Source: Flavitalea plasmicola
GTDB taxonomy: Bacteria > Bacteroidota > Bacteroidia > Chitinophagales > Chitinophagaceae
Direction of reading: 5' to 3'
NCBI RefSeq assembly: GCF_030546645.1
Contig: NZ_JAUOTO010000002.1
Coordinates: 744,001 to 808,000, forward strand
Length of the DNA: 64,000 nt
The position numbers and the translations under genes were made by a program. A model generated the notes under the pieces. It searched no databases, was not told the DNA's origin, and was given only the letters and a program-made list of their open reading frames with translations. The number at the start of each line of letters is the position of its first letter. The first letter of the stretch is position 1. Shown here one piece after another: positions 7,945 to 16,769 of this stretch.

Positions 7945-8541
7945 ATGATGATCGACTGCGACTTACTGCTTTGTTGGGGGGCAATTCACAGGAAGGTAAT
8001 CAAGGGGCAGGCCATTTTTTACGAAGGTGATAATGCACTGTTCTATTACCAGGTAGTGCGGGGCCGTGTGAAAATGGTGAATACCAATGAAGAAGGTAAA
8101 GAATTCATACAGGGATTCTTTGGGGACGGGGATGCCTTTGGAGAGCCTCCGCTCTTCGATGGGAATGGGTACCCGGCCACTGCCATTGCGGAAGAAGATA
8201 CCATCCTTATCCGACTGCGCAAGGATAATTTCCTCCAGCTATTAAAGGATAATTTTGAAATCCATTTTGCCTTCACGCAGCTGTTAGCCTCCCGACTGCG
8301 CTTCAAGTCCATCTTGTCTAAAGAGCTCTCCTGTCATGGTCCCGAGCCCAGGATCACTACGCTGATCCATTTGTTCAAGCATGCGAGTAACGTTCCTGAT
8401 CATATGCGGTATAAAGTAAACCTCACCCGTCAGCAGATAGCAGATATGACGGGCCTTCGGGTGGAAACAGTGATCAGGGTCATCCGCGTGCTGTATGGTA
8501 AAGGGCGAGTTCTGCTGGAAAAAGGAAAGATATACGTTTGA
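7945..8541 (+). CDS. Crp/Fnr-family transcription regulator of the nos locus
   Basis: From the ATG at 7945 the product has 198 residues: a cyclic-nucleotide-binding-like beta-roll (about 15-120) with FYEGDNALFYYQVV and GEPPLFDG, then a winged helix with LTRQQIADMTGLRVETVIRVI. An upstream ATG at 7861 in frame would add 28 residues unlike the family N-terminus, so I prefer 7945. The N-terminal Fe-S cysteine cluster of true Fnr is absent (only Cys5, Cys10 and one later Cys), so the signal is unknown. It is divergent from the nos operon across the Fnr-type palindrome and is the obvious candidate for its control. Confidence 0.88.
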   Translation: MMIDCDLLLCWGAIHRKVIKGQAIFYEGDNALFYYQVVRGRVKMVNTNEEGKEFIQGFFGDGDAFGEPPLFDGNGYPATAIAEEDTILIRLRKDNFLQLLKDNFEIHFAFTQLLASRLRFKSILSKELSCHGPEPRITTLIHLFKHASNVPDHMRYKVNLTRQQIADMTGLRVETVIRVIRVLYGKGRVLLEKGKIYV

Positions 8542-8581
8542 ATCCAGGTCCATCCGCCCGGAAAAAGTAAAAACCCAACTG

Positions 8582-9835
8582 ATGAAAGGAATAGACGTCG
8601 AAAATTGCAGGCGATGGTCCGTACTTTGCCTGCTGAACTTTGTAATGGTGGCAGCATTGGGAATTATCCTCAGATATAAGATCGCGTTTTCGCTACCCTT
8701 TGTCAATTACAAATATCTTTTGCATGCTCATTCGCATTTCGCCTTTTCAGGATGGTTATCTACGGCCATTTTTACCTCCTTTGTATATATCTTATTACAG
8801 ACCGGCTTCACCGGCCGGAGAGTATATGCCTACCTGTTCTGGCTGGCGCAGGCGGCTAGCTTTGGCATGTTGCTGAGCTTCCCTTTCCAGGGTTATGGCG
8901 CCGTGTCCATCTTCTTTTCTGTGTTGTCCGTTTTGTTTTCGTGGTGGTTCGCCCTTCGCTATTGGAAGGATGCCGCCGGAGCTCTTCCCGTCCTGACACG
9001 AGGTTGGATTAAAGCAGCGCTATTATTTTTCGTTCTGTCCAGCGCCGGACCTTTTATGCTGGCCTATATTATGTCACACCGGATCTCTGACACCCATCTT
9101 TACTACAATGCCGTTTATCTTTTCCTCCATTTTCAATATAATGGATGGTTTAGCTTTGCCGCACTGGGATTATTTTTCCATTCCGCCCATCGTCACGGCA
9201 TACAGCTGGACAAGCCCAAAAGCCGGATCTTCTTTTTACTGATGGTCAGCGCCTGTATTCCGGCCTATTGCCTTTCCCTGTTGTGGACCGATCCGCCTGC
9301 CTGGGTATTCATTATTGCAACGCTCGCCGGCTGTTTGCAGCTGGCGGCGCTTGTTCCATTGCTTCAGCTCATAGGTCGATCCCGCAGCCAATGGGCAGTT
9401 CGATTGCCCCTGCAGGTAAAAATACTTTGGGGATTATCCTTATTCGCGTTTGCCATCAAATTGATATTGCAGGCTTTATCTGCCTTGCCTGTACTGGGCC
9501 ATCTTGCATTTGGGTTCCGGCCAGTGATCATTGGCTATATTCACCTGGTGGTGCTTGGATTCATCAGCTTCTTCATGATGGGGTTCCTGGTCACGGAAAA
9601 GCTCTACCACGTCCTTTCGGGAGCCTGGAAAGCGGGGATCGTCATCTTTATAGCAGGCGTATTTGCCAATGAGCTGCTGTTGCTGGCCCAGGGCTTATCA
9701 GCTATTGTGGGGGGCCATGTTCCATTCGTTCCTGTCTTATTGCTTATTGCAGCTGTCACCATGTTTGCGGGCCTTAACTTACTGTTGATCTCCCAGCTCC
9801 GGGTGAAAAAGAAGCACCAGCTTTTCCTTTACTGA
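8582..9835 (+). CDS. Polytopic membrane protein resembling haem-copper oxidase subunit I
   Basis: The 417-residue product (ATG 8582; a longer frame opens at 8495 inside the regulator gene) is almost wholly hydrophobic, with 11-12 membrane segments. Clustered histidines occur in HAHSHFAFSGW near residue 45 and in LHFQYNGWF near 180. A third group lies in YIHLVVLGF near 320. Such helix-embedded histidines are typical of haem or metal sites in haem-copper-oxidase-like and NnrS-like proteins. It starts 40 bp after the Crp/Fnr gene on the same strand, so it is probably part of the same anaerobic or NO-related unit. The exact family is uncertain, and no catalytic role should be assumed. Confidence 0.6.
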   Translation: MKGIDVENCRRWSVLCLLNFVMVAALGIILRYKIAFSLPFVNYKYLLHAHSHFAFSGWLSTAIFTSFVYILLQTGFTGRRVYAYLFWLAQAASFGMLLSFPFQGYGAVSIFFSVLSVLFSWWFALRYWKDAAGALPVLTRGWIKAALLFFVLSSAGPFMLAYIMSHRISDTHLYYNAVYLFLHFQYNGWFSFAALGLFFHSAHRHGIQLDKPKSRIFFLLMVSACIPAYCLSLLWTDPPAWVFIIATLAGCLQLAALVPLLQLIGRSRSQWAVRLPLQVKILWGLSLFAFAIKLILQALSALPVLGHLAFGFRPVIIGYIHLVVLGFISFFMMGFLVTEKLYHVLSGAWKAGIVIFIAGVFANELLLLAQGLSAIVGGHVPFVPVLLLIAAVTMFAGLNLLLISQLRVKKKHQLFLY

Positions 9836-10224
9836 GGGAAAATGGATCTCAGCAATGCCGCCAGGGATGTCTTCAGCTCGCTGAAAGAATTGGACTTCCG
9901 GTAAAAGGCCTTCGCTCCGACGTCTTCCGGGCTAACGCCTTCCTGATATAAATTTGCAGTAGAATACATTACAATGGGAATATGTTGTATATCCGCAATT
10001 TTTTTGATCTCTCTCAGGCATTCCCAGCCATTCAAGGCCGGCATATTCAGGTCCAAAAAAATAATATCAGGCGTATCGGTCCTGTTATGGGTTAACCTGT
10101 CCAGCGCCTGCTGGCCACCGGAGCAATATTCCATGGTCATATCAATCGCTAATTCCTTTATTGCATCTGAAAAGAATTGAGCATCATCTTCATCGTCATC
10201 GATCAAAAGGACAGTTCGTGCCAT
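9829..10224 (-). CDS. Single-domain response regulator
   Basis: The 131-residue product is a receiver domain only. Acidic residues IDDDEDD sit at 8-14, the phospho-acceptor is Asp58 in FLDLNMP, and the conserved Thr/Ser region is MYSTA. The usual Lys-Pro is Lys-Ser (RKSNS). Proteins like this in Bacteroidota often serve PAS or phytochrome-type kinases. The four-PAS histidine kinase at 11951-14422 is the nearest possible partner. Its 3' end overlaps the convergent membrane protein gene by 7 bp. Confidence 0.88.
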   Translation of the reverse strand: MARTVLLIDDDEDDAQFFSDAIKELAIDMTMEYCSGGQQALDRLTHNRTDTPDIIFLDLNMPALNGWECLREIKKIADIQHIPIVMYSTANLYQEGVSPEDVGAKAFYRKSNSFSELKTSLAALLRSIFPQ

Positions 10225-10269
10225 CGTTATCTGTAAAATAATTAATTTTCCGAATTAAATCTCCAAAAA

Positions 10270-10297
10270 AAAGGCCAGGCGGTACGGCCTGACCTTT
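10270..10297 (-). terminator. Rho-independent terminator of the YciF-type gene
   Basis: The stem pairs AAAGGCCAGGC with GCCTGACCTTT with one mismatch and a six-base loop. On the minus strand it is followed by a run of eight Ts. It lies 20 bp downstream of the ferritin-like gene. Confidence 0.85.
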
Positions 10298-10316
10298 ACC
10301 ATTTCAATATAAAGCG

Positions 10317-10910
10317 TTATTCTTCGGTAGCCTCTTCGTTGATCGAACCCTCGGCAAGCGCCGTAAGGCTTTGATCGGCCTCTTTCTCTTCTTTCAGCGT
10401 TTGTTCAAGCAGGGAAGCGACCTCATCATAGCCGAGGGTCCTGGCCACCTGGGCAAGGCCGCCATAGGTAGCGATCTCATAGTGTTCCGCCTTCTGGCCA
10501 GCCATGATCAGGGCTACATCCCGGGTATGGGTACCTTCTTCGGTGTCTTCGATGACGCTGGCGCCTTCCTCTGTAATACCTTCCATGGCATCGCATTTCT
10601 TGGCCTGGGGCTTATGGCCCAGGATATCGAATACTTTTTCCAGGCGGGTGACATGCTCCCCGGTGACTTTCAGATGCTGTGTAAAGGCATTCTTCAATTC
10701 TTCTGAAGTAGCGGCATTTGCCAGCTTTGGCAAGGTCTGGACCAGCTTTTTCTCGGCCCAGTAAATATCCTTGATCTCGTCGTGGAAGAATTCCTGCAGT
10801 TTGGAATCATTGGCCCGGCTGCCTGACTTCGTTTTTGACTTTTCGGATGAACTGGCGGCTGGCTTTTTATGGGTGGCTGCTGCGCCGCCTTTTTGGGTTG
10901 ATGTTGACAT
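10317..10910 (-). CDS. YciE/YciF-type ferritin-like stress protein (DUF892)
   Basis: From the ATG at 10910 the product has 197 residues. The first 45 are Ala/Lys/Ser/Gly-rich and disordered, as in other Bacteroidota members. The DUF892 four-helix bundle follows, beginning KLQEFFHDEIKDIYWAEKKL and containing metal-type Glu/His residues in HVTRLEKVFDILG, KAEHYEIATYG and LEQTLKEEKEAD. The family belongs to the ferritin-like superfamily and is induced by general stress. It is followed by a strong terminator. An upstream TTG-like extension exists but lacks family similarity. Confidence 0.9.
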   Translation of the reverse strand: MSTSTQKGGAAATHKKPAASSSEKSKTKSGSRANDSKLQEFFHDEIKDIYWAEKKLVQTLPKLANAATSEELKNAFTQHLKVTGEHVTRLEKVFDILGHKPQAKKCDAMEGITEEGASVIEDTEEGTHTRDVALIMAGQKAEHYEIATYGGLAQVARTLGYDEVASLLEQTLKEEKEADQSLTALAEGSINEEATEE

Positions 10911-11002
10911 AATAAAAAAGTTTATTGATTTAACAGGGAGGAATAAAATAAGTATGCCAGGGATCGCGCCGTTGTAATGACCTGAAATGGGCAAGGAATT
11001 AC

Positions 11003-11476
11003 TCACTTTTTAGCCGCTAATTTCCTCTTCCACTCATGTTTCTGCTGTGCCTCATCTATGGAATGGGACACCAGTAAACTTTCCTCTTTTCTGCTGGCCT
11101 CGCTCAGCTGTTTATAGAACTTTTGAATGACCTTCAGCTCATCCTCGGAAATGTTCTCGATATTGACCAGGCGATTGCTGGAATACTCGTGGGAAGCAAT
11201 AAGCTCATTGAGCTTTAGCTGAATGGCCATAGAATCCTTGTTCTGCGTTTTCTGGATGAGAAAGACCATCAGGAATGTGATGATGGTGGTGCCGGTGTTA
11301 ATGACGAGCTGCCAGGTTTCGGAGTAATGAAAAAAGGGACCTGTGATAGCCCAGATAAGCACAATGGCAAACGCTATGATGAAAGCAGGGGTGCTGCCGG
11401 TGGCCCGGGTGACCTTTTGGGAAAAATTCTCAAAAAAGCTGGTTTTCCGCCGGGAAGCTGTCGGGGAAGTATTCAT
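11003..11476 (-). CDS. Low-affinity iron permease family protein
   Basis: The 157-residue product starts at the ATG 11476. It has a basic N-terminus, FFENFSQKVTRATGS (about 15-29), and two membrane segments near 31-48 and 58-76 separated by FFHYSETWQLVINTGTT. A charged helical tail with KTQNKDSMAIQLKLNELI follows. This is the pattern of the low-affinity iron permease family (PF04120). Transport itself has not been proven for most bacterial members. It lies near the ferritin-like protein, which may point to iron or oxidative stress. Confidence 0.85.
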   Translation of the reverse strand: MNTSPTASRRKTSFFENFSQKVTRATGSTPAFIIAFAIVLIWAITGPFFHYSETWQLVINTGTTIITFLMVFLIQKTQNKDSMAIQLKLNELIASHEYSSNRLVNIENISEDELKVIQKFYKQLSEASRKEESLLVSHSIDEAQQKHEWKRKLAAKK

Positions 11477-11551
11477 TTCTTTTGTTTTTTGTTGCAAGTT
11501 GATTTTTATATTTCGGTGATCTTATTTATTTTCAGTCAATTTTTTGAAAAT

Positions 11552-11950
11552 ATGGCAGCGCATTCAGGCATCGTTATAGCTGAAGATGATCCGGAAGACA
11601 TGGAAATGATCGTTGAAGCCATTCTGCTTGCAGAACCAGGGGCCCAATTGCATAAATTCAGCGATGGGTTTTCTGTCTATGAGTACCTGCACACAAGACC
11701 GGATAACGACCTTCCTTCCCTGATCATACTGGATTATAACATGCCTCAATTGACCGGCGCCCAGGTACTGAAGAACATCAGCGCAGAAATGCGCTATGGC
11801 CCTGTTCCGAAGATCATCCTTAGTACATCCAATGCGCAGCTGCACCAGCACGAATGTATACGCAACGGCGCCACGCAGTATTTCGTGAAGCCCAGTAACC
11901 TGAAAGATTTAAATAATCTCGCCAGAACGATGATAGGCCTTCGTCTTTAA
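11552..11950 (+). CDS. Single-domain response regulator
   Basis: The 132-residue product begins at the ATG 11552; the open frame upstream runs antisense to the iron permease gene and is not coding. It is a receiver domain with EDDPED at 11-16, phospho-acceptor Asp61 in ILDYNMP, Ser-Thr in ILSTSN and the conserved Lys in FVKPSN. Its stop is immediately followed by the stop of the convergent histidine kinase gene, with no spacer. It is a likely phosphotransfer partner of that kinase. Confidence 0.9.
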   Translation: MAAHSGIVIAEDDPEDMEMIVEAILLAEPGAQLHKFSDGFSVYEYLHTRPDNDLPSLIILDYNMPQLTGAQVLKNISAEMRYGPVPKIILSTSNAQLHQHECIRNGATQYFVKPSNLKDLNNLARTMIGLRL

Positions 11951-14422
11951 CTATTCGAACTTGGGGAAGTAGACGTTGAAGCAGGCCCCCTTTCCGGGGG
12001 TGCCATCTGCCTTTATGAACCCATTATGGTTCTGGGCAATCTTCGTACAGATGGCCAGCCCTATCCCTGAGCCACCCACCCCCTTTGCAGTTGCCAGCCG
12101 TTGAAAGATCTCGAAGATCCTGTCAGCAAATTTAGCATCAAATCCAATTCCGTTATCCATGACGGAGATCTTAAAATATTGTTTGGAAGGATCAGCCCTG
12201 GACGATACATGCAAATCACCTTTAACCAGCAGGCTCCTGATTGAAATATGGGCGTCCCGGTCCGGGTGCCTGTACTTAATTGCGTTGTCTATCAAATTAG
12301 AGAACAACTGTTTGACCTGGAAATGAATTGCATGGATCATGGGAAGATCTTCTATTTCGATGGTAATATTTTTTTGCTCCATATCTACTTTATGGAATGA
12401 AACCAGCTCATGCATGAGTTGGTTCAGATCCAATTCCTCATAGGCTTCGGTATTAGCGGTAGCTTTCGAATAAGTGAGCAGATCTTCGATGAGGTTCTTC
12501 ATCCGTTCTGTCGCGTTGATGGACCGTTCCAGATAGGTCATCGACGTGGCGTCCAGCACATTGGAGGGATTTTCGACCACATAGCTATTGTACAAACGGA
12601 TCTTCCGCAGGGGCTCTTTCAGATCGTGAGATGCCGCATAAACAAACTGCTCCAGCTCCTTGTTTTGAAATTCCAGCATAGCCAGATGCTCCCTGGTAAT
12701 ATCTTCGGCCAGCTTTCTTTCGGTGAGGTCGCGGGTAACTTTAGAAAATCCTATGAGATTATTATGATCGTCATGCATTGCTGTCAGAAGGACACTGCCC
12801 CAAAATTTCGTTCCATCCTTTCTTTTCCTCCAACCTTCGTAAGCTGCTTTTCCATTCTCCCTCGCCTCGCGAATGAGTATTAGGGGAAGGCCATTTTGCA
12901 GATCCCCGGCAAGATAGAATTCCTGAAAGCTTTTGCCTACGATCTCCTGTTCCTTATACCCTTTTATTTTTTCCGCGCCTTTGTTCCAGTTGATAATGAT
13001 CCCGTCCGCGTCAAGCATGATGATAGCATAGTCCTCTACTTCTTCGATCATTTTATGATACCTGTCATCGCTTTTCTTCAGCTCGTTTATTTTTTCAGCG
13101 ACTTTCATTTCCAGCGTATTCGCAAGTGTCCGGTATTTTTCTTCACTTTCGCGTAAAGCTCTTTCATTTTCCTTCATATCCGTGATATCCACCAGCATGT
13201 TGATAGCGCCGGTTATCTTCCCGGAATCGTCAAAAATCGGCTGCGGATAAGGAGCCACATCCCGCAAAGAGCCATCCGGACGAACGACCAGTATTTGCTC
13301 GCCGTACACGGGCCGCTGTTCTTTCAGGCAAAGCGCCATCGGGCAGCTATCCAGCGGAAGATCCGACCCATCCGTCCTCATGATCCTGAAAGAGCCACAC
13401 CAAAGCTCCTTGCCGATCTCCGGTTCCCTGCCCCACAGGTCAGCCGCCGCCCTGTTGAATAATGTAATCATGCCTTCGGCATCCGTGGTATACAGAGGGG
13501 TATCCAGGCTCTGGATCAGTTGACGGTAGCGCAACTCGCTTTCCCTCAATGCCTGGTAAAGTTTCTTTTGTTCGGTGACGTCGATGGTGAAACAACGCGT
13601 ATGTTTGAAATTCCCATTCTCGCGAAGAACACTGGAGCTGATGTGAACGATCCTGACGGAGCCATCTTTTGCCCGCAACTCCGATTCATATTGTACCAGG
13701 TTCTCGTCGTCGGCCAGCCGCTTAAGGATCTCGCCGATCTTTTCCTGGCTGACATGGAATTCAGCGATATGATGACCGATGTATTCCTCCTGTGTGTATC
13801 CCAGCATATCCATCTCGGCTTTATTAGCCCATTTAATGACACCGTTCCCATCTACCCAGTGCAAGCCAATATTTGCATTATCCAGATAGTCCTGCAGCTC
13901 AGCGGTCTTTTCCTGCAGCTTTTTTTCGGCTGACTTTTGTGTAGTGATATCATATAAACAACTGATCATACCCACCTGGACGCCATTTTCGTCCCGGAGA
14001 GGTCCTACGTTCACGCGTACATCGATCCGGGAATGATCGGGCCGTTCAACCACGACTTCCACATCCTTCCGCGCTACCCCGTCCTTCAGGCATGCGGCCG
14101 CCGACGTGTGGTCATGGGGTAATAAATCCCCGTTTATGTTGTAAAGTTTGTAAGCGCCGCTATACCGCTGCTCTGCGGCGCCCATTTCCGGCGCACGGCC
14201 CCATAATTTCACGGCCTCTTTGTTGTAGCCTTTTATGCAGCCATCCAAATCGCAGGCATACGTGGCCACCGGCAAAAGGTCAAGCATGTCGTTTCGCTGA
14301 AGAAATGCTGGAAACACATAACCCGTTGACCCTTCGGCCATTATCTCGCTCATAGTCTTTTGCATCTGCTGGAAATTTGCTTTAGAATTTTGAAATTGAC
14401 CCATCGGGTTCCAGGACCTCAT
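11951..14422 (-). CDS. Multi-PAS hybrid-free sensor histidine kinase
   Basis: The 823-residue cytoplasmic kinase starts at the ATG 14422 (an in-frame ATG at 14404 is also possible). It contains four PAS/PAC units, at about 45-165, 170-290, 298-425 and 455-575. Each PAC end has the DIT/DVTEQK-type junction. A HisKA domain follows, with the phospho-accepting His599 in YAASHDLKEPLRKI. The HATPase domain has N-box NLIDNAIKYR, G1 DNGIGFD and G2 GGSGIGLA. There is no membrane segment and no receiver domain, so it needs a separate regulator; two single-domain receivers lie within 2 kb. The ligands of the PAS domains cannot be deduced. Confidence 0.93.
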   Translation of the reverse strand: MRSWNPMGQFQNSKANFQQMQKTMSEIMAEGSTGYVFPAFLQRNDMLDLLPVATYACDLDGCIKGYNKEAVKLWGRAPEMGAAEQRYSGAYKLYNINGDLLPHDHTSAAACLKDGVARKDVEVVVERPDHSRIDVRVNVGPLRDENGVQVGMISCLYDITTQKSAEKKLQEKTAELQDYLDNANIGLHWVDGNGVIKWANKAEMDMLGYTQEEYIGHHIAEFHVSQEKIGEILKRLADDENLVQYESELRAKDGSVRIVHISSSVLRENGNFKHTRCFTIDVTEQKKLYQALRESELRYRQLIQSLDTPLYTTDAEGMITLFNRAAADLWGREPEIGKELWCGSFRIMRTDGSDLPLDSCPMALCLKEQRPVYGEQILVVRPDGSLRDVAPYPQPIFDDSGKITGAINMLVDITDMKENERALRESEEKYRTLANTLEMKVAEKINELKKSDDRYHKMIEEVEDYAIIMLDADGIIINWNKGAEKIKGYKEQEIVGKSFQEFYLAGDLQNGLPLILIREARENGKAAYEGWRKRKDGTKFWGSVLLTAMHDDHNNLIGFSKVTRDLTERKLAEDITREHLAMLEFQNKELEQFVYAASHDLKEPLRKIRLYNSYVVENPSNVLDATSMTYLERSINATERMKNLIEDLLTYSKATANTEAYEELDLNQLMHELVSFHKVDMEQKNITIEIEDLPMIHAIHFQVKQLFSNLIDNAIKYRHPDRDAHISIRSLLVKGDLHVSSRADPSKQYFKISVMDNGIGFDAKFADRIFEIFQRLATAKGVGGSGIGLAICTKIAQNHNGFIKADGTPGKGACFNVYFPKFE

Positions 14423-14572
14423 CAAAGGGCAGAACGCGGAATTTCGCTGGCATGGATATTCAGAGCCTTAAGTTAACGACCTGTTTAAGCAAGAAGTATT
14501 GCAGGAATTGCGCCAACCTGGCGAAGTGGCGATAAACACGGCTGATTTGTTCGGTGATGGATGATAAGCCGG

Positions 14573-14941
14573 TCACAGGGTCTTTAGCCGGATCATCGTC
14601 GCAATAGACAGTGCCCGCTGTCTTGCCAACTCGGCAACAGGGCCCTTGAAATGCTCGTCCAGCGTCTCCCGGAAGAGCTTCATCCACCTGTCGAAATGCG
14701 CCTGTTCCAGCGGAAATATTGCATGGAGCTGCTTATGAACGCTCATGGGATTCCCGGCATAATTACCCGTATGGAACAAGACCCCTTCCCAGAATTCATA
14801 CATCACGGGAAGGTGATGATCCCAATCCACTTTTGCCACGTCGCTGAAAATAGGTCCTATCAGCTCGTCCTGGCGCACTTTTGCATAAAAAGAGCCAATC
14901 AATAACCGTATATCCTCCTTCCCTTCCAGATCTTTTTTCAT
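14573..14941 (-). CDS. Group III truncated haemoglobin, second copy
   Basis: From the ATG at 14941 the product has 122 residues starting MKKDLEGKEDIRLLI. It shares the same length and layout as the copy at 1158-1532: Tyr19 in FYAKV, HHLPVMYEFWEGVLF, and NPM-x2-H with His69. The frame continues 5' to 15220, but that part is antisense to the DUF72 gene and is not similar to globins. It stands alone 150 bp beyond the histidine kinase gene and is divergent from DUF72. Two paralogues in one window suggest separate roles or separate regulation. Confidence 0.9.
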   Translation of the reverse strand: MKKDLEGKEDIRLLIGSFYAKVRQDELIGPIFSDVAKVDWDHHLPVMYEFWEGVLFHTGNYAGNPMSVHKQLHAIFPLEQAHFDRWMKLFRETLDEHFKGPVAELARQRALSIATMIRLKTL

Positions 14942-15025
14942 CTTTTCATTTTCCGCAAGGTAGCACATTTCCCTGCATTCGCCCCTGGTATTCAAATTGC
15001 AATATTGCCCCTTAATAAATGACCT

Positions 15026-15778
15026 ATGCCTGATAGCTATGGAAAATTCAGGGCCGGCACCAGCGGGCTGGTCCTCAGGGAGCCGAATAAGCAGGCATTC
15101 CCGGAAGCGCACCGCCAGAAGTCCCGTCTTTCTTATTATGCGACACTTTTCAACTCCATCGAGATCAACAGCAGCTTTTATAGGGTACCCATGCCAGTGA
15201 CATTCACCAAATGGACCCACCAGGTCCCGGATGATTTTCAGTTCACTGTCAAGCTATGGCGGGAAATCACCCATGCGAGGGGCTTTGCCTTTAAGCCAGC
15301 GGATATCAAGGCATTCCTGAGAGCGGCTGCCAACACAGGGAGTAAAAAAGGCTGTCTTCTCATCCAGCTTCCACCCAGCATTGGCTGGAATAAGCTGGAT
15401 CAATTGCAGCGGCTGCTGGACGAAGTTCGTATGTCTGATGACGACCCTGCCTGGCGGCCGGCCGTGGAGTTCAGGCACCGGTCCTGGTACCGGGAAGAGA
15501 CGTATCGCCTGCTGGATACTTTTGGGGCCGCGCTGGTGTTGCATGACATTCCTGCGTCCGCCATACGGGCCCCCACGGAGAAGGCCCGCTTCGTTTATGT
15601 GCGCTTTCATGGCGTGAAAGGCGACTATAAAGGCACCTATACGTATGACCACCTCCGGGAATATGCCTTGGAGATCGGGGATTGGCTGCAGCAGGGCAAA
15701 GATGTCTACGCCTATTTCAACAATACGATCGGCGACGCTGTCGCCAACCTGGAAACCCTGAACGAACTGGTCTCATAA
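15026..15778 (+). CDS. DUF72 (YecE-like) TIM-barrel protein
   Basis: The 250-residue product has the DUF72 hallmarks: an early GTSGL, a YYATLFNSIEINSSFYR segment (about 37-53), KLWREITH, CLLIQLPPS (about 109-117), AVEFRHRSWY near 145-154, and YVRFHG with a final YAYFNNT. DUF72 proteins are soluble and of unknown biochemical activity. The gene heads a plus-strand run with CHAD (16 bp gap) and KTSC (3 bp gap), so the three are probably one transcript. Confidence 0.92.
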   Translation: MPDSYGKFRAGTSGLVLREPNKQAFPEAHRQKSRLSYYATLFNSIEINSSFYRVPMPVTFTKWTHQVPDDFQFTVKLWREITHARGFAFKPADIKAFLRAAANTGSKKGCLLIQLPPSIGWNKLDQLQRLLDEVRMSDDDPAWRPAVEFRHRSWYREETYRLLDTFGAALVLHDIPASAIRAPTEKARFVYVRFHGVKGDYKGTYTYDHLREYALEIGDWLQQGKDVYAYFNNTIGDAVANLETLNELVS

Positions 15779-15794
15779 TTGCGGCCAATTCCGT

Positions 15795-16568
15795 ATGCAT
15801 CGGAAAAAAGCATACCGGTCTATCAGGAAACATGGCGCAGGCATCCGGCAGAGCGTGTCGGTCTCTGCTTTCTTTGACGAAGACGACGTACATCATTTCC
15901 GGACGCATGCCAAGAAGCTACGGGCGTTACTTCGCTGGCTGGGAAAGGACGAAAGGACCTTGCCGCCTTCATTCAAAGAGATCTACCGTATTTCCGGCCA
16001 GCTGAGGGATGTACAGGTGCTACTGAAAAGCATGGAGGACCGACGGGAGGATTACCCGGCTTTTGCCGCCTGGCTGCGTGAAAATGCCAGCAGGCTACAG
16101 CAGCTCTGGGACGACAAGTATGATCCTGCGGTAGTCAGACGGCTGGAAAGAAGACTACGTGAACCGAAGCTGAAAAAACCCACCGCAGGCAGACTGCAGT
16201 CTTTTTTTAATCAACGGGTGGGGAAGATCGAATCGATCGTCTTCTTACCTGCGCCCGCAGATGAAGATCTCCATGATATCAGGAAGGAGTTGAAGGACGC
16301 GTATTTCGTATATGCATGGGGACAGAAGAATGATTGTGCGGGTGGGAACGATCAGATGCCAGCGATCCTGCAGCAATTGGGAGAGCGGTGCGGGGAATTC
16401 AATGACAGGAGGATCGCGTTGGTGCTGCTGGCGGCTTATTTACAGCAGGAGCAGGAGCCGGATGCCCACAAGGCGGCGGAAGCGCTGCGGGAACATTGGG
16501 AGGAGGAGCGTTTGTCCTGTAAGAGAGCGCTATTAAAAGATCTGCGCGCATTCGCAGAAAATACATGA
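15795..16568 (+). CDS. CHAD domain protein, probable polyphosphate binder
   Basis: The 257-residue product is alpha-helical with two conserved CHAD-type histidine motifs: VHHFRTHAKKLRALLRWLG (about 32-50) and DLHDIRKELKDAYFVY (about 157-172). Many Arg and Lys residues are spaced along the helices. CHAD domains bind polyphosphate, and this one lacks the CYTH triphosphatase domain that often accompanies them. It sits between DUF72 and KTSC genes on the same strand. Confidence 0.88.
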   Translation: MHRKKAYRSIRKHGAGIRQSVSVSAFFDEDDVHHFRTHAKKLRALLRWLGKDERTLPPSFKEIYRISGQLRDVQVLLKSMEDRREDYPAFAAWLRENASRLQQLWDDKYDPAVVRRLERRLREPKLKKPTAGRLQSFFNQRVGKIESIVFLPAPADEDLHDIRKELKDAYFVYAWGQKNDCAGGNDQMPAILQQLGERCGEFNDRRIALVLLAAYLQQEQEPDAHKAAEALREHWEEERLSCKRALLKDLRAFAENT

Positions 16569-16571
16569 GCC

Positions 16572-16769
16572 ATGCCATCGTCCGTCATCCGCCGATTCCA
16601 ATACTTTCCCGACCGTCACACGCTGAGGATCGTTTTTGTTTCGGGAATGGTATATGATTATGACCAGGTGCCTGTAAAGATCTATGAACAGATGAAGGCT
16701 GCTTTCTCCAAGGGAGAATTTTTCAACCGGGAGATCAAGGACAAATATCCTTTCAAAAAGATTGATTGA
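16572..16769 (+). CDS. KTSC domain small protein
   Basis: The 65-residue product is a complete KTSC domain: IRRFQYFPDRHTLRIVF, then GMVYDYDQVP and AFSKGEFFNREIKDKYPF. The family name comes from the lysyl-tRNA synthetase C-terminal-like fold; the function of stand-alone members is unknown. It begins 3 bp after the CHAD gene. Its last 17 bp overlap the convergent SRPBCC gene. Confidence 0.88.
   Translation: MPSSVIRRFQYFPDRHTLRIVFVSGMVYDYDQVPVKIYEQMKAAFSKGEFFNREIKDKYPFKKID

Noticed and set aside
14942-15220. 5' extension of the second globin
   Set aside because: It is antisense to the DUF72 gene and unlike any globin; the paralogue confirms the short start.
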